This document shows, piece after piece, positions 44,685-52,781 of a stretch of DNA of 64,000 nt. Source of the stretch: Chryseobacterium sp. CH25 (lineage in GTDB: Bacteria; Bacteroidota; Bacteroidia; Flavobacteriales; Weeksellaceae). Each line of letters opens with the position of its first letter. The stretch's first letter is position 1. Under the pieces are notes generated by a model. It was not told the origin of the DNA. It ran no database searches and worked only from the letters and a program-made list of their open reading frames with translations. Where the stretch lies: the NCBI RefSeq assembly GCF_004119455.1, contig NZ_NRQT01000012.1:62001-126000 (forward strand), in the 5' to 3' direction. The position numbers were made by a program, and so were the translations under genes.

Positions 44685-46484
44685 TTATTCTACGATGAAT
44701 TTAGTAGAGAAATTATCTGTTTTTAAGATGTAAGTTCCTTTTACTAAACCTTTAAGATTAATTTTATTTGAATTTTTAAAAGGATTGTTAAGGGTTTCAA
44801 CTGCTTTTCCTGAAAGGTCATAGATCTCAGCTTTTGAAATTTTGCTAAGGTTTTCTCCTTTTACAAACAGTTCGTTATTTCTTACTGGGTTAGGGTAGAT
44901 AGTGAATTCTGATTTGTCTTTCTTCGTTTCAGAAGTTGCTAATGATCCGCTGTAACATGTCCAGCTAAGATCATCTATTGCGACTCTGTTGCTAGTGCTA
45001 GGATTTACAATCTTAATGACAGCATTTCCACTTACGTTTACATTAATTGTGTTTGTTGCAACTGACGCACTGTAAGGAATTGTTCCTACTAAATTATCAT
45101 TTACAAAAACATTCAGGTCACCATTTCCACCGTTGAATTTACGCTGAGTTGTTAGTGTCAATGTTTGAACTCCACCAGATATGCTGGAACTTGTAAGATT
45201 TCCACCTTGGAAAGTTAAAGCTTTACCATTGATGGTTTGGTCTGTTCTCGTTGATGTTGCAGTCCAGGTGATCCCATTATTTGTCCATGTTCTGGTTGCA
45301 TATGAAGATGCTAGAGATGTTCCATCCTGCATTGTGTTAAAGTCTTCTGTTCCACAGCTTCCTCCACCCACAGGTCCACTCAGTGTGGTTTCTGTTGCTG
45401 TATTACTTTGTGGAGATGTATTTCCAAATGCGTCTTTAGCTACTACATAGAATGTATAGAGAGTTATTGGAGATAATCCTGTTACTGTTGTAGATAATGT
45501 TGTCCCTGATACTGAAGTCTTCAGTGTATTTCCTACATAGATATCATATCCAGTAACGCCAACATTATCTGTTGAAGCTGTCCAGGTTAAGTTGATCGTA
45601 TTTGATGTTGGGTTATTGGCTACAAGGTTTGTAGGAGCTGTAGGAGCCTGGTTATCTACAACTGGAGGTCCCCAGATTGAATTTGCATAAGCAGGATTAT
45701 CAATGAATGGGTTTCTGTTTCCCTGAAATGTATAGCCTGCATTATTTCTGTTGATTTCTTCCGGAGATACAGGATCCATAGCATTCCATACTAAAAGCTG
45801 TTGAAGTTCCCATGACTCAAGTCCTGGGAAAGCCGAACCGCCAAGCATATTACCAGTACTAAATGTAGAAAGCTTATCCTCATATCTTGTTACAAAATAG
45901 AAGATCATTCTGGCAACATCTCCTTTGAAGGTGTCAATCGGTTCAAACACTGTCCCGCCATATCCTGGTGAAACTGAATTTCCTAATTTAGATCCGTTAT
46001 TTGAAGTATAACTGGCATTACCTACTTTACCAAAAGGGTAATTGGATCTCATGCCATTTACTTTTCCATCTGTAGGGCGGATAAAGTGAATATCTGCAAC
46101 CATAGGAGAAGCTTTATTAAATAAGCTTTGAGGAACAATGTGCTCTCTGTTATAGCAATCCCCTTCATTAGAATAAGTTCCACATTGTCCACTACCTATA
46201 GTGAAGTTGTAAGGATCCTGTCCATTAGGGTTTTCAGAGTATATATCTAATACAGTTCCATCGTTTTCAAAGTTTGTATTTAAATCTCGATCAGTTGTTT
46301 GATAAGCTGTCCATAAACCTCCATAACCTTTATCTATGTGGTTGGCGGTAATGATAGATTTAAGAGCTGTTTTAAGAGGAGCTCCTGTTAAACCTGCTGC
46401 TGCATTGTAATAACCAGCAGGTGCCTGAGCAAATGCATTGATGAATGCAAAGCTTAATAAAAAAAAAGATAGAATTCGTTTCAT
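44685..46484 (-). CDS. Endonuclease I family nuclease with T9SS sorting domain
   Basis: Signal peptide MKRILSFFLLSFAFINAFAQ is followed by an Endonuclease I domain (about 20-270: YNREHIVPQSLF, DIHFIRPTDGKVNGMRSNYPFG, EPIDTFKGDVARMIFYFVTRYED), then a fibronectin III domain (about 275-370: APTNLVANNPTSNTINLTWTAS, GYDIYVG), an additional beta-sandwich, and a type A T9SS C-terminal domain (FTIYPNPVRNNELFVKG...KFIVE). It is predicted to be a secreted or surface DNA-degrading nuclease. Confidence 0.92.
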   Translation of the reverse strand: MKRILSFFLLSFAFINAFAQAPAGYYNAAAGLTGAPLKTALKSIITANHIDKGYGGLWTAYQTTDRDLNTNFENDGTVLDIYSENPNGQDPYNFTIGSGQCGTYSNEGDCYNREHIVPQSLFNKASPMVADIHFIRPTDGKVNGMRSNYPFGKVGNASYTSNNGSKLGNSVSPGYGGTVFEPIDTFKGDVARMIFYFVTRYEDKLSTFSTGNMLGGSAFPGLESWELQQLLVWNAMDPVSPEEINRNNAGYTFQGNRNPFIDNPAYANSIWGPPVVDNQAPTAPTNLVANNPTSNTINLTWTASTDNVGVTGYDIYVGNTLKTSVSGTTLSTTVTGLSPITLYTFYVVAKDAFGNTSPQSNTATETTLSGPVGGGSCGTEDFNTMQDGTSLASSYATRTWTNNGITWTATSTRTDQTINGKALTFQGGNLTSSSISGGVQTLTLTTQRKFNGGNGDLNVFVNDNLVGTIPYSASVATNTINVNVSGNAVIKIVNPSTSNRVAIDDLSWTCYSGSLATSETKKDKSEFTIYPNPVRNNELFVKGENLSKISKAEIYDLSGKAVETLNNPFKNSNKINLKGLVKGTYILKTDNFSTKFIVE

Positions 46485-46564
46485 TTTTTTAAAATTGGGG
46501 CGTAAAGGTACAAAAAAATGAAACCGAAAAAGCTTTTTGAAGTTAAATGTATTAACTTAATATA

Positions 46565-47769
46565 TTAATTTTTAGTAATATACTCTTTGCTTATTTTTGA
46601 GAAGAACCAAGAGATCGTAATTCCGAAGATAGATGCTGTAAGGGCTACAATAAGATAATTTTTGCCTACAATTTTTACAGGGAAGGGCAATACTTCATTT
46701 GCTCTGAAGAATTCTGTATATAGCTGGAAATAACATAATGCTGTTCCAAAAATTAATCCGGTAATCACTCCGGAAATAACAATAAGAATTCCAGTGTAGA
46801 AATAGGTCATTCTAAGATGACTTAAAGGGAAACCTAACGAAATAAGAGATTTTGCCTGTTCTTTTTTATCAAGCTGTAGGATAATGATAGCTCCCGCAAG
46901 ATTAAAGGTGGTGATGAAAATAACCAATGCAAAAATCAGATAGATGAATAGCTTTTCAGTATTGATCATCTTCCAGAAAGCTGCATTTTCTTCTTCCTTG
47001 GTTTTAATTTCAATATTTTTTCCCAGAGAGGACAGCAGGCTCTGTTTTACAGCATCAGCATTTTCAGGATTTTTTAATTTAATAACAATCTGGTATGCTG
47101 AGTTTTTCGGAAGGCTTAATAGTTCTTCGGTAAGTTCAATAGGAGAAACAATATAGTTGTCCAGTTGATCTTTTCCTGGGAAAACACCCGTTACCAGGAT
47201 GTCTCTTTTGTTATAAATGTCCTCTTCTTTGCTGATGATTCCAGTTCCTGGTTTGGGCATGAAAACGGTTGCATAATGATTGGAAGAATCTACTGGAATG
47301 GATAACCTGTTGTCAAGACTGTTTTCCATCAATACCTCATTGGAGTATTTGAAACTCGGATAAGTTCCGTAAAATATTTCCTTATTGATAGGGTTTACCT
47401 TTATATAAGCAGAATCAACACCGCGTAAGTAAGCAATATCACCTTTTCCATTAAAACTGATGTATACTTTTTCTTCAATAACACGGGAGTAGCTGCTGAT
47501 TTCTTTATTGCCGTTTAAAGCTTTGTTAACCTGATCCAGGTTTTTAATGGTCTTCCCTGATGCACTTTTTAGGGTCAGATCAGCATGAAGATTTGAAATT
47601 AGGTCTTTGTTAAGATCTTCAAGTCCTGAGAAGACTGAAATAATAACGAACATTGCAGCCACAGCAACCGTCATGGCACCTACTGCCAGCCACGTAATAA
47701 ATGTAACCGCGGTACTACCTTTTTTGCCAAAAGGTATCTGGATGCTATGTAAAATGCAATATTCTTCAA
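46565..47769 (-). CDS. FtsX-type ABC transporter permease (LolC/E-like), frameshifted near the N-terminus
   Basis: The open frame starts at 47674, inside the first membrane helix (LAVGAMTVAVAAMFVIISVFSG). The expected N-terminus KNIAFYIASRYLFGKKGSTAVTF appears if one T is added to the four-T run (plus A run 47729-47732). It then starts at TTG 47769, three bases after the rbfA stop, giving 401 residues. Four membrane helices and a periplasmic MacB-like core (FsgLEDLNKDLISNLHADLTLK) fit the lipoprotein-releasing permease family, but other FtsX-type exporters are possible. Its ATPase partner is not in the window. Confidence 0.8.
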
Positions 47770-47772
47770 GAT

Positions 47773-48132
47773 CTATAAAACAGGATTGTCGCCTTCGCCT
47801 CTTAATTCTCTTTCTAATTTTTCTACATCATCAAGAGCTGTATCTAAATAAAAGTTAAGCTGTGGGATGATACGTACCTGTTTTGCCATTTTCTGGCCGA
47901 TAAAATTTCTGTATTGAGGTTTGTTTTCTTCAATCTCCTTCATTACCGCTGCACGGTGTTCTTGAGGGAAAATACTTAAATAAATTTTAGCAATACCTAA
48001 ATCTGCCGTTACTTTTACATCAGAAACGGATACCAATATACTTTGTTTGCTGTCAGCAGCCTGTTTGCGGAAAAGTTCTGCGAAATCTTCCTGAATAATC
48101 TGTGCTACTTTTCTTTGTCTGTTACTTTCCAT
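47773..48132 (-). CDS. rbfA: Ribosome-binding factor A
   Basis: A 119-residue KH-fold protein: RQRKVAQIIQEDFAELF at the start and VSVSDVKVTADLGIAKIYLSIFP in the middle are typical. It assists maturation of the 30S subunit. Its stop is followed at once by the permease TTG start, and the two are likely coupled. Confidence 0.93.
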   Translation of the reverse strand: MESNRQRKVAQIIQEDFAELFRKQAADSKQSILVSVSDVKVTADLGIAKIYLSIFPQEHRAAVMKEIEENKPQYRNFIGQKMAKQVRIIPQLNFYLDTALDDVEKLERELRGEGDNPVL

Positions 48133-48140
48133 AATTTCTG

Positions 48141-48148
48141 CAAATTTA
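48141..48148 (-). promoter_or_regulatory. -7 promoter element (TAAATTTG on the minus strand) for rbfA
   Basis: TAAATTTG on the minus strand lies 9-16 bp before the rbfA ATG, as for ruvX, so the leader would be very short. Confidence 0.45.
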
Positions 48149-48225
48149 CTACTTTTGTTTGAATTGATACTTTGAAATTCAGCGATCGTATCAAATTTAC
48201 GAATTAATTATATTTATTAGTATTT

Positions 48226-48624
48226 ATGAAGCTAGAACATATCGGTATTGCCGTAAAGTCTTTAGGTGTTTCTGATGAACTTTTTGCTAAACTATTAGGA
48301 AAAGAATCCTACAAACAGGAAACTGTAGAAAGGGAAGGTGTGGTAACGTCTTTCTATGAAACGGGGGAGAGTAAAATTGAACTTTTAGAAGCCAGTAATC
48401 CTGAAAGTCCGATCTCAAAATTTATTGAAAAAAAGGGTGAAGGCATCCATCACCTGGCATTTGGGGTTGAAAACATCCTGGAAGAAGTAAAAAGATTAAA
48501 AAAAGAAGGATTTCAATTTATCTCCGAAGAACCGAAAGAAGGTGCTGATAACAAATTAGTTGTATTCCTTCATCCAAAATCCACAAACGGCGTGCTGGTA
48601 GAACTTTGCCAAGAAAAGCAATAA
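48226..48624 (+). CDS. mce: Methylmalonyl-CoA epimerase
   Basis: A 132-residue VOC-fold enzyme: LEHIGIAVKSL near the start, GKESYKQE, and GIHHLAFGVENI followed by GVLVELCQ near the end supply the metal ligands. It interconverts the methylmalonyl-CoA epimers in propionate metabolism. It is divergent from rbfA. Confidence 0.92.
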   Translation: MKLEHIGIAVKSLGVSDELFAKLLGKESYKQETVEREGVVTSFYETGESKIELLEASNPESPISKFIEKKGEGIHHLAFGVENILEEVKRLKKEGFQFISEEPKEGADNKLVVFLHPKSTNGVLVELCQEKQ

Positions 48625-48628
48625 AAAA

Positions 48629-48659
48629 TTTTGTAGTGAAAGAAATTTTACTATTTTTG
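48629..48659 (+). promoter_or_regulatory. Promoter of the tRNA gene (TTTTG ... TATTTTTG)
   Basis: TTTTG at 48629-48633 and TATTTTTG at 48652-48659 are spaced by 18 bp, matching the Bacteroidota -33 TTTG and -7 TAnnTTTG pair. It is 28 bp before the tRNA. Confidence 0.7.
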
Positions 48660-48687
48660 CAAACACAAAATTTAACCAAAGTTTTGA

Positions 48688-48761
48688 GGTCCTATAGCTC
48701 AGTTGGTTAGAGCACCTGACTCATAATCAGGTGGTCCCTGGTTCGAGCCCAGGTGGGACCA
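48688..48761 (+). tRNA. tRNA-Ile2 (anticodon CAT, lysidine-type), element attachment site
   Basis: A 74-base cloverleaf: acceptor GGTCCTA / TGGGACC (one T-G pair), anticodon stem CCTGA / TCAGG with loop CTCATAA, anticodon CAT at 48722-48724. The 3' CCA is not encoded. C4-G69 and C5-G68 pairs match the TilS identity of the isoleucine tRNA rather than elongator tRNA-Met, but annotators may call it tRNA-Met. The integrase gene lies 187 bp downstream. Confidence 0.95.
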
Positions 48762-48766
48762 CTTTT

Positions 48767-48807
48767 AAAGCCTAAGCAAATCATTCAGATTACTTAGGCT
48801 TTTTTTA
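48767..48807 (+). terminator. Terminator downstream of the tRNA
   Basis: AAAGCCTAAG / CTTAGGCTTT is a perfect 10-bp stem with a 16-base loop and a T run. It also marks the first bases of the element. Confidence 0.75.
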
Positions 48808-48893
48808 TGCCTTAAAATCAAGGTTTTGTATTCTTCTTTTTTCTAGAATACTCTCATTATATTTTAAATCTATACTAAAAAAGATCCCCAAAA

Positions 48894-48925
48894 GGAACCC
48901 CATTCTGAGAAATTGGAACCCCATT
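48894..48925 (+). repeat. Tandem GGAACCCCATT repeats, 21 bp apart
   Basis: GGAACCCCATT occurs at 48894-48904 and 48915-48925, exactly two helical turns apart, 24 bp upstream of the integrase ATG. It may be an arm-type binding site of the integrase or an autoregulatory site. Confidence 0.5.
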
Positions 48926-48948
48926 ATAACCCTCATTAATACTAGAAA

Positions 48949-50148
48949 ATGACAATTAAAATATTATTTGTATTAGATAAATCAAAATCTAATAGTAAAG
49001 GTCTAGCTCCCTTAAAATGTAGGATCACTTACATGGGAGAGAGAAAGCCTTTTGCTACGGGGATATTTATTAATCCTCAAAACTGGGATAATAAACAGCA
49101 GAAAGCCAAACCACCTAATTCTGAGAACGAAACTATCAATACACAATTGAGCCTGATTAAGAATAAGATTAATCAGGCTTTTTTGTTTTTACAAGTTAAT
49201 GAAGAAGATTTTGATGTGGAAGATGTTTTCTTACAGTATAAAGGAAATCCTCCTAAAAAGAATAAAACTATATTACAGCTCTTTCAAGAACATAATGATA
49301 GAATTGAAAAGCTGATAGGTAAGGAGTATTCTATAGCAACTTTATGGAAGTTTAAACAAGCAAAAGAACTGTTAAAGGGCTTTATTAAGTATTCTTTTCA
49401 TAAGGGAGACTATCATTTCAAAGATTTGGACTTAAAGTTTATTCAAGATTATGAATTCTTTCTGAAGGCAGAGAAATCTTTAGCTCTTGCAACTACTAAT
49501 AAGATGATACAAAGGTTCAGGAAGATAGTTAAGCTTGCTATATCCCAAGATATTATACAAAAAGAACCATTTACAAGCTACAAAGTAAAGCATATCAAAA
49601 AAGAAATTACTTATTTGACTAGGGAAGAGCTAGCTAAAATAGAAGAGTATCAATTTAAAGCAGAGAGATTACAAATAGTAGCAGATATGTTTATCTTTTG
49701 CTGTTATACAGGTTTAGCATATAATGAAATGGTAAACCTTGAGAAATCTCATATTATAATTGGCTTTGATGGTAATGAATGGATTAATATGATTAGAGGA
49801 AAGACTCAGCATTTATTGTCAGTACCACTACTTTCTAGAGGTAAGAAGATGATTGAAAAATATGATTATGTTGATGAAAAGAGAGTTTTACCTAAGTTTA
49901 GTAATCAAAAGTTTAATGCTTATTTAAAAGAAATAGCTGATATAGTTGGATTAGATAAAAGACTTACTCATCATCTAGCTAGAAGAACCTTTGCAACAAC
50001 TGTTTTACTTTATAATGATGTACCTATGGAGATTGTAAGTGAGCTTTTGGGACATTCTAAAATCACTATTACTCAAGAGCACTATGCTAAAGTTGTTAAG
50101 AGTAAGGTTGCTGAGCAGATGAATAAGCTAAATTCAAAATTGATGTAA
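48949..50148 (+). CDS. Tyrosine recombinase / integrase
   Basis: The 399-residue protein has an N-terminal arm-binding region (about 1-100, WDNKQQKAKPPN), a SAM-like core-binding domain (about 108-215) and a catalytic domain. Visible catalytic residues: K285 in RGKTQ, H342 and R345 in THHLARRTF, H369 in LLGHS, and Y379 in EHYAKV. The first catalytic arginine is replaced by Ala257 (TGLAYNE), as in related Bacteroidota integrases where a non-arginine residue is also found. It is placed next to the tRNA as expected for the element integrase. Confidence 0.95.
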   Translation: MTIKILFVLDKSKSNSKGLAPLKCRITYMGERKPFATGIFINPQNWDNKQQKAKPPNSENETINTQLSLIKNKINQAFLFLQVNEEDFDVEDVFLQYKGNPPKKNKTILQLFQEHNDRIEKLIGKEYSIATLWKFKQAKELLKGFIKYSFHKGDYHFKDLDLKFIQDYEFFLKAEKSLALATTNKMIQRFRKIVKLAISQDIIQKEPFTSYKVKHIKKEITYLTREELAKIEEYQFKAERLQIVADMFIFCCYTGLAYNEMVNLEKSHIIIGFDGNEWINMIRGKTQHLLSVPLLSRGKKMIEKYDYVDEKRVLPKFSNQKFNAYLKEIADIVGLDKRLTHHLARRTFATTVLLYNDVPMEIVSELLGHSKITITQEHYAKVVKSKVAEQMNKLNSKLM

Positions 50149-50162
50149 AATAAAAGAGGTGG

Positions 50163-51587
50163 TTATTCCCACCTCTCTATTTTTAAATTAGGTTTAACTC
50201 CAATATTCTCTTTCATTACTTGAACTAAGACATACTTTACATATTCAACATTTTCCTCTGTGGTAATTATAGAGTCATGTAATGTAAATAAAGGTATATC
50301 ATCTTTATCCGTATTAATTCTTTTACAAGCTTTTTGTAAAACTAAATCTGCTTCAAGACTCTGGAGTACAATAGCTAATGTATTGTGTTGTCCTTTTTTT
50401 ACATACTTAAGAACTTTATATACATTTGGAAAGATTCTTTTGAAAATCTTAATGTAGTTTGAATGACTAATAGCTCTATTGTTGCTGAATAAGGTACTGA
50501 AAGTTATATTCTTGACTTCTTTTCTTAAATTATCATCTGAAATATTTTCAAACTCTCCATTATTTTTTAAGATTTTTCCAAATTCTTCATAAAACTTTCC
50601 AGAAGAAACTATTTTTTTGAATAAAAGGACATCATCTTCTCTAGATATGCTATATATTAAAACTCCTAACATAATAGTATCAAACTTAACATTAACCTTT
50701 TCTAGTTTTATATTCATATTACATCTTTCATAAACTTCTTTATTAAGTAATGCTTGTAAGAGGTAAGGTTGTGAATTTGAAATATCTATACTACATAAAA
50801 CCTTGCCTTTCCATTTTAAAAACTTTCTTAATTCTGATTTAAGCTGAGTTATATAGGTATGTAGTCTTCCAGCAGTTGCATCCACGAAAAACAATTGATT
50901 TTCTTTTTTGCATAAGTGTTCTACAGGAAGCAACCTGCTATTATACTTTAGGATTGCAGTATCAGAGTTTTCAGTTTTATAATCTTCTCTCCATTGCCTT
51001 TTTAAATACTTTCTAGCAGCTTTAATATCTACATCAATATCTTTAAACCATTTTTTCAGAAAAATCAAATCATTAGTTAGTTCTGAGTTATAGTTCTTTC
51101 TGAGATAAACAATGTTTTTTATTAAAGTCCATGATGTAATCTCAGTAGGCTTTAAATGATGCCTATATTGATGTGTAAATCTCAAGCCACCACATTTTTT
51201 ATCAGGAATATAATTATCTTCCTCTACAATGCCTTGTTCTTTAAGGTAATTGATATGAACCCTGTAATCTTTAATGATACTACCAAGTATTGTTTTACTG
51301 ACAGGTGTAAAACCACTATAGTTCTCAATTGATTTCTTTTTCCTAGCAGGAAGAGCATATATAAGATTAAGAATATAAACAAATTTATCCCTATCATAAT
51401 TGAATTCAGGGGGATTTTTCTGTAAAACATTGTCTATGTCTAAGTTTTCAGGTAAATAGAAAGTAAGCTTGTCTATTACGGGATAGCCACCCTTTGTTTT
51501 TATCTCAAGTGTTGCCTTTTCACTTGGGCTATTATTCTGTTTAGAGTTGGTTGCTAAGGCAAAACCAACTTTTTGATTTTGTGCCAT
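50163..51587 (-). CDS. Divergent family-A (PolA-like) polymerase, TV-Pol type
   Basis: A 474-residue protein. The C-terminal half has the palm and finger motifs of family A polymerases: GRLHTYITQ (240-248) before motif A, SIDISNSQPYLL (D268 as the metal aspartate) as motif A, LRKEVKNITFSTLFS (R355, K359, F363, F367 spaced +4, +8, +12 as in PolA) as motif B, LQSLEADLVLQKA, and TLHDSI (H437, D438) as motif C. No 3'-5' exonuclease is seen; the N-terminal 230 residues are unassigned. It resembles the mobile-element TV-Pol family as I recall it. It is divergent from the RecA-like ATPase gene, suggesting element replication or repair. Confidence 0.75.
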   Translation of the reverse strand: MAQNQKVGFALATNSKQNNSPSEKATLEIKTKGGYPVIDKLTFYLPENLDIDNVLQKNPPEFNYDRDKFVYILNLIYALPARKKKSIENYSGFTPVSKTILGSIIKDYRVHINYLKEQGIVEEDNYIPDKKCGGLRFTHQYRHHLKPTEITSWTLIKNIVYLRKNYNSELTNDLIFLKKWFKDIDVDIKAARKYLKRQWREDYKTENSDTAILKYNSRLLPVEHLCKKENQLFFVDATAGRLHTYITQLKSELRKFLKWKGKVLCSIDISNSQPYLLQALLNKEVYERCNMNIKLEKVNVKFDTIMLGVLIYSISREDDVLLFKKIVSSGKFYEEFGKILKNNGEFENISDDNLRKEVKNITFSTLFSNNRAISHSNYIKIFKRIFPNVYKVLKYVKKGQHNTLAIVLQSLEADLVLQKACKRINTDKDDIPLFTLHDSIITTEENVEYVKYVLVQVMKENIGVKPNLKIERWE

Positions 51588-51782
51588 TACCCCCTCTCCT
51601 GAGGGAGCTGTGCCTTTGGAGTGTTAAATCCAAGAGGTGCTTAGCAGTAAAGCAAGTGGCTTACAATTATTTTACAAAATTACGAATTTAAAGCCATAAA
51701 TCATAATTTATTTCACTTCGTAATTAAAAATGTTTAACATTTACTTTTATATACGTTCATATTAATATTAAGGTTACAAATT
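51588..51782. promoter_or_regulatory. Divergent promoter region with structured leader and inverted repeat
   Basis: Between the divergent polymerase and ATPase genes. Near the polymerase start lies a GC-richer stretch with two small hairpins (CCCTC/GAGGG at 51592-51605; TTGGA/TCCAA at 51616-51633) that would be its mRNA leader. A 9-bp perfect inverted repeat AATTACGAA (51678-51686) / TTCGTAATT (51717-51725) sits in the middle and could be an operator or an origin-like site. Confidence 0.45.
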
Positions 51783-52781
51783 ATGCAATTAAAACAATCA
51801 CAAAGACAGCAAGTCAAGCTCAGATTAGGATTATCAGGAGCTTCTGGATTTGGAAAAACCAAATCAGCTTTATTATTAGCCTATGGAATGGCGCAGGACT
51901 GGAGTAAAATAGCTGTAATAGATACAGAGAATTCTTCAGCTTCCTTATATTCAGACTTAGGAAACTATAATGTACTTGATCTACAAGCTCCTTATAATCC
52001 TGAAAGATATATTCAGGCTATTGAACTCTGTGAGAATTCAGGAATTGAAGTTATCATTGTAGATTCAGCTAGTCATGAATGGAATGGTACAGGTGGATGT
52101 CTTGAAATTCATGAGAAGTTAGGTGGAAGATTCCAAGATTGGGCAAATGTAACTCCAAGACACCAGGCTTTTATTAATAAGATTCTGCAATCTAACTGCC
52201 ATATCATTACTACTACAAGAAGGAAAATAGATTACTCTCTTGATGTTGGAAGCAATGGTAGGACCCAAGTAGTAAAGCATGGAACTAAGGAAATTACAAG
52301 AGATGGCTTTGAATATGAGTTGACTATCAACTTCGAGCTTATTAATGAGAATCATCTTGCTAAGGCTTCAAAGGATAGAACAGGATTATTTATGAATAAA
52401 CCTGAATTTCTTATTAATTCTGATACAGGCAAGATGATATTAGAATGGTGTAATTCAGGTTTAAAAACTAATACTTCTCAAATCTCTACTACAAGCCCTA
52501 TAGGAAGAGACTCCATACCTAAAATAGATCCAAAAGATGCTTTTGAGGGTATTTCTCCTTATGAGAGTAACCCAAGTTTAGATCTTACCCATATAACGGA
52601 AAAGGAAGTATTTGAAGCTATTCAGAATTGTAAGTCAGTCACAGAACTTTTAGCTTTATACAGACAGTTTCCACAATTTCAGGAAAGTCTACAGCCTGAT
52701 TTTGAAGCTAAAAAATCTTTACTTATTAATTTAAATAACCCTAATAATTTTTGTAAAAATGGGCACACAAAGTTTCAATAA
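51783..52781 (+). CDS. RecA-like AAA ATPase of mobile elements
   Basis: The 332-residue protein has a Walker A at GASGFGKTK (19-27) and a Walker B-like VIIVDSASHEW (near 89-99), and a phage-type nucleotide-binding fold with IAVIDTENSSASL and HIITTTRRK. It looks like the P-loop ATPases of phage and integrative elements, some of which act in single-strand annealing recombination. The C-terminal 100 residues are less conserved. Its stop overlaps the start of the DUF3871 gene. Confidence 0.85.
   Translation: MQLKQSQRQQVKLRLGLSGASGFGKTKSALLLAYGMAQDWSKIAVIDTENSSASLYSDLGNYNVLDLQAPYNPERYIQAIELCENSGIEVIIVDSASHEWNGTGGCLEIHEKLGGRFQDWANVTPRHQAFINKILQSNCHIITTTRRKIDYSLDVGSNGRTQVVKHGTKEITRDGFEYELTINFELINENHLAKASKDRTGLFMNKPEFLINSDTGKMILEWCNSGLKTNTSQISTTSPIGRDSIPKIDPKDAFEGISPYESNPSLDLTHITEKEVFEAIQNCKSVTELLALYRQFPQFQESLQPDFEAKKSLLINLNNPNNFCKNGHTKFQ

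Noticed and set aside
48688-48761. Calling the tRNA elongator tRNA-Met
   Set aside because: Acceptor C4-G69 and C5-G68 pairs favour tRNA-Ile2, although the anticodon alone does not decide.
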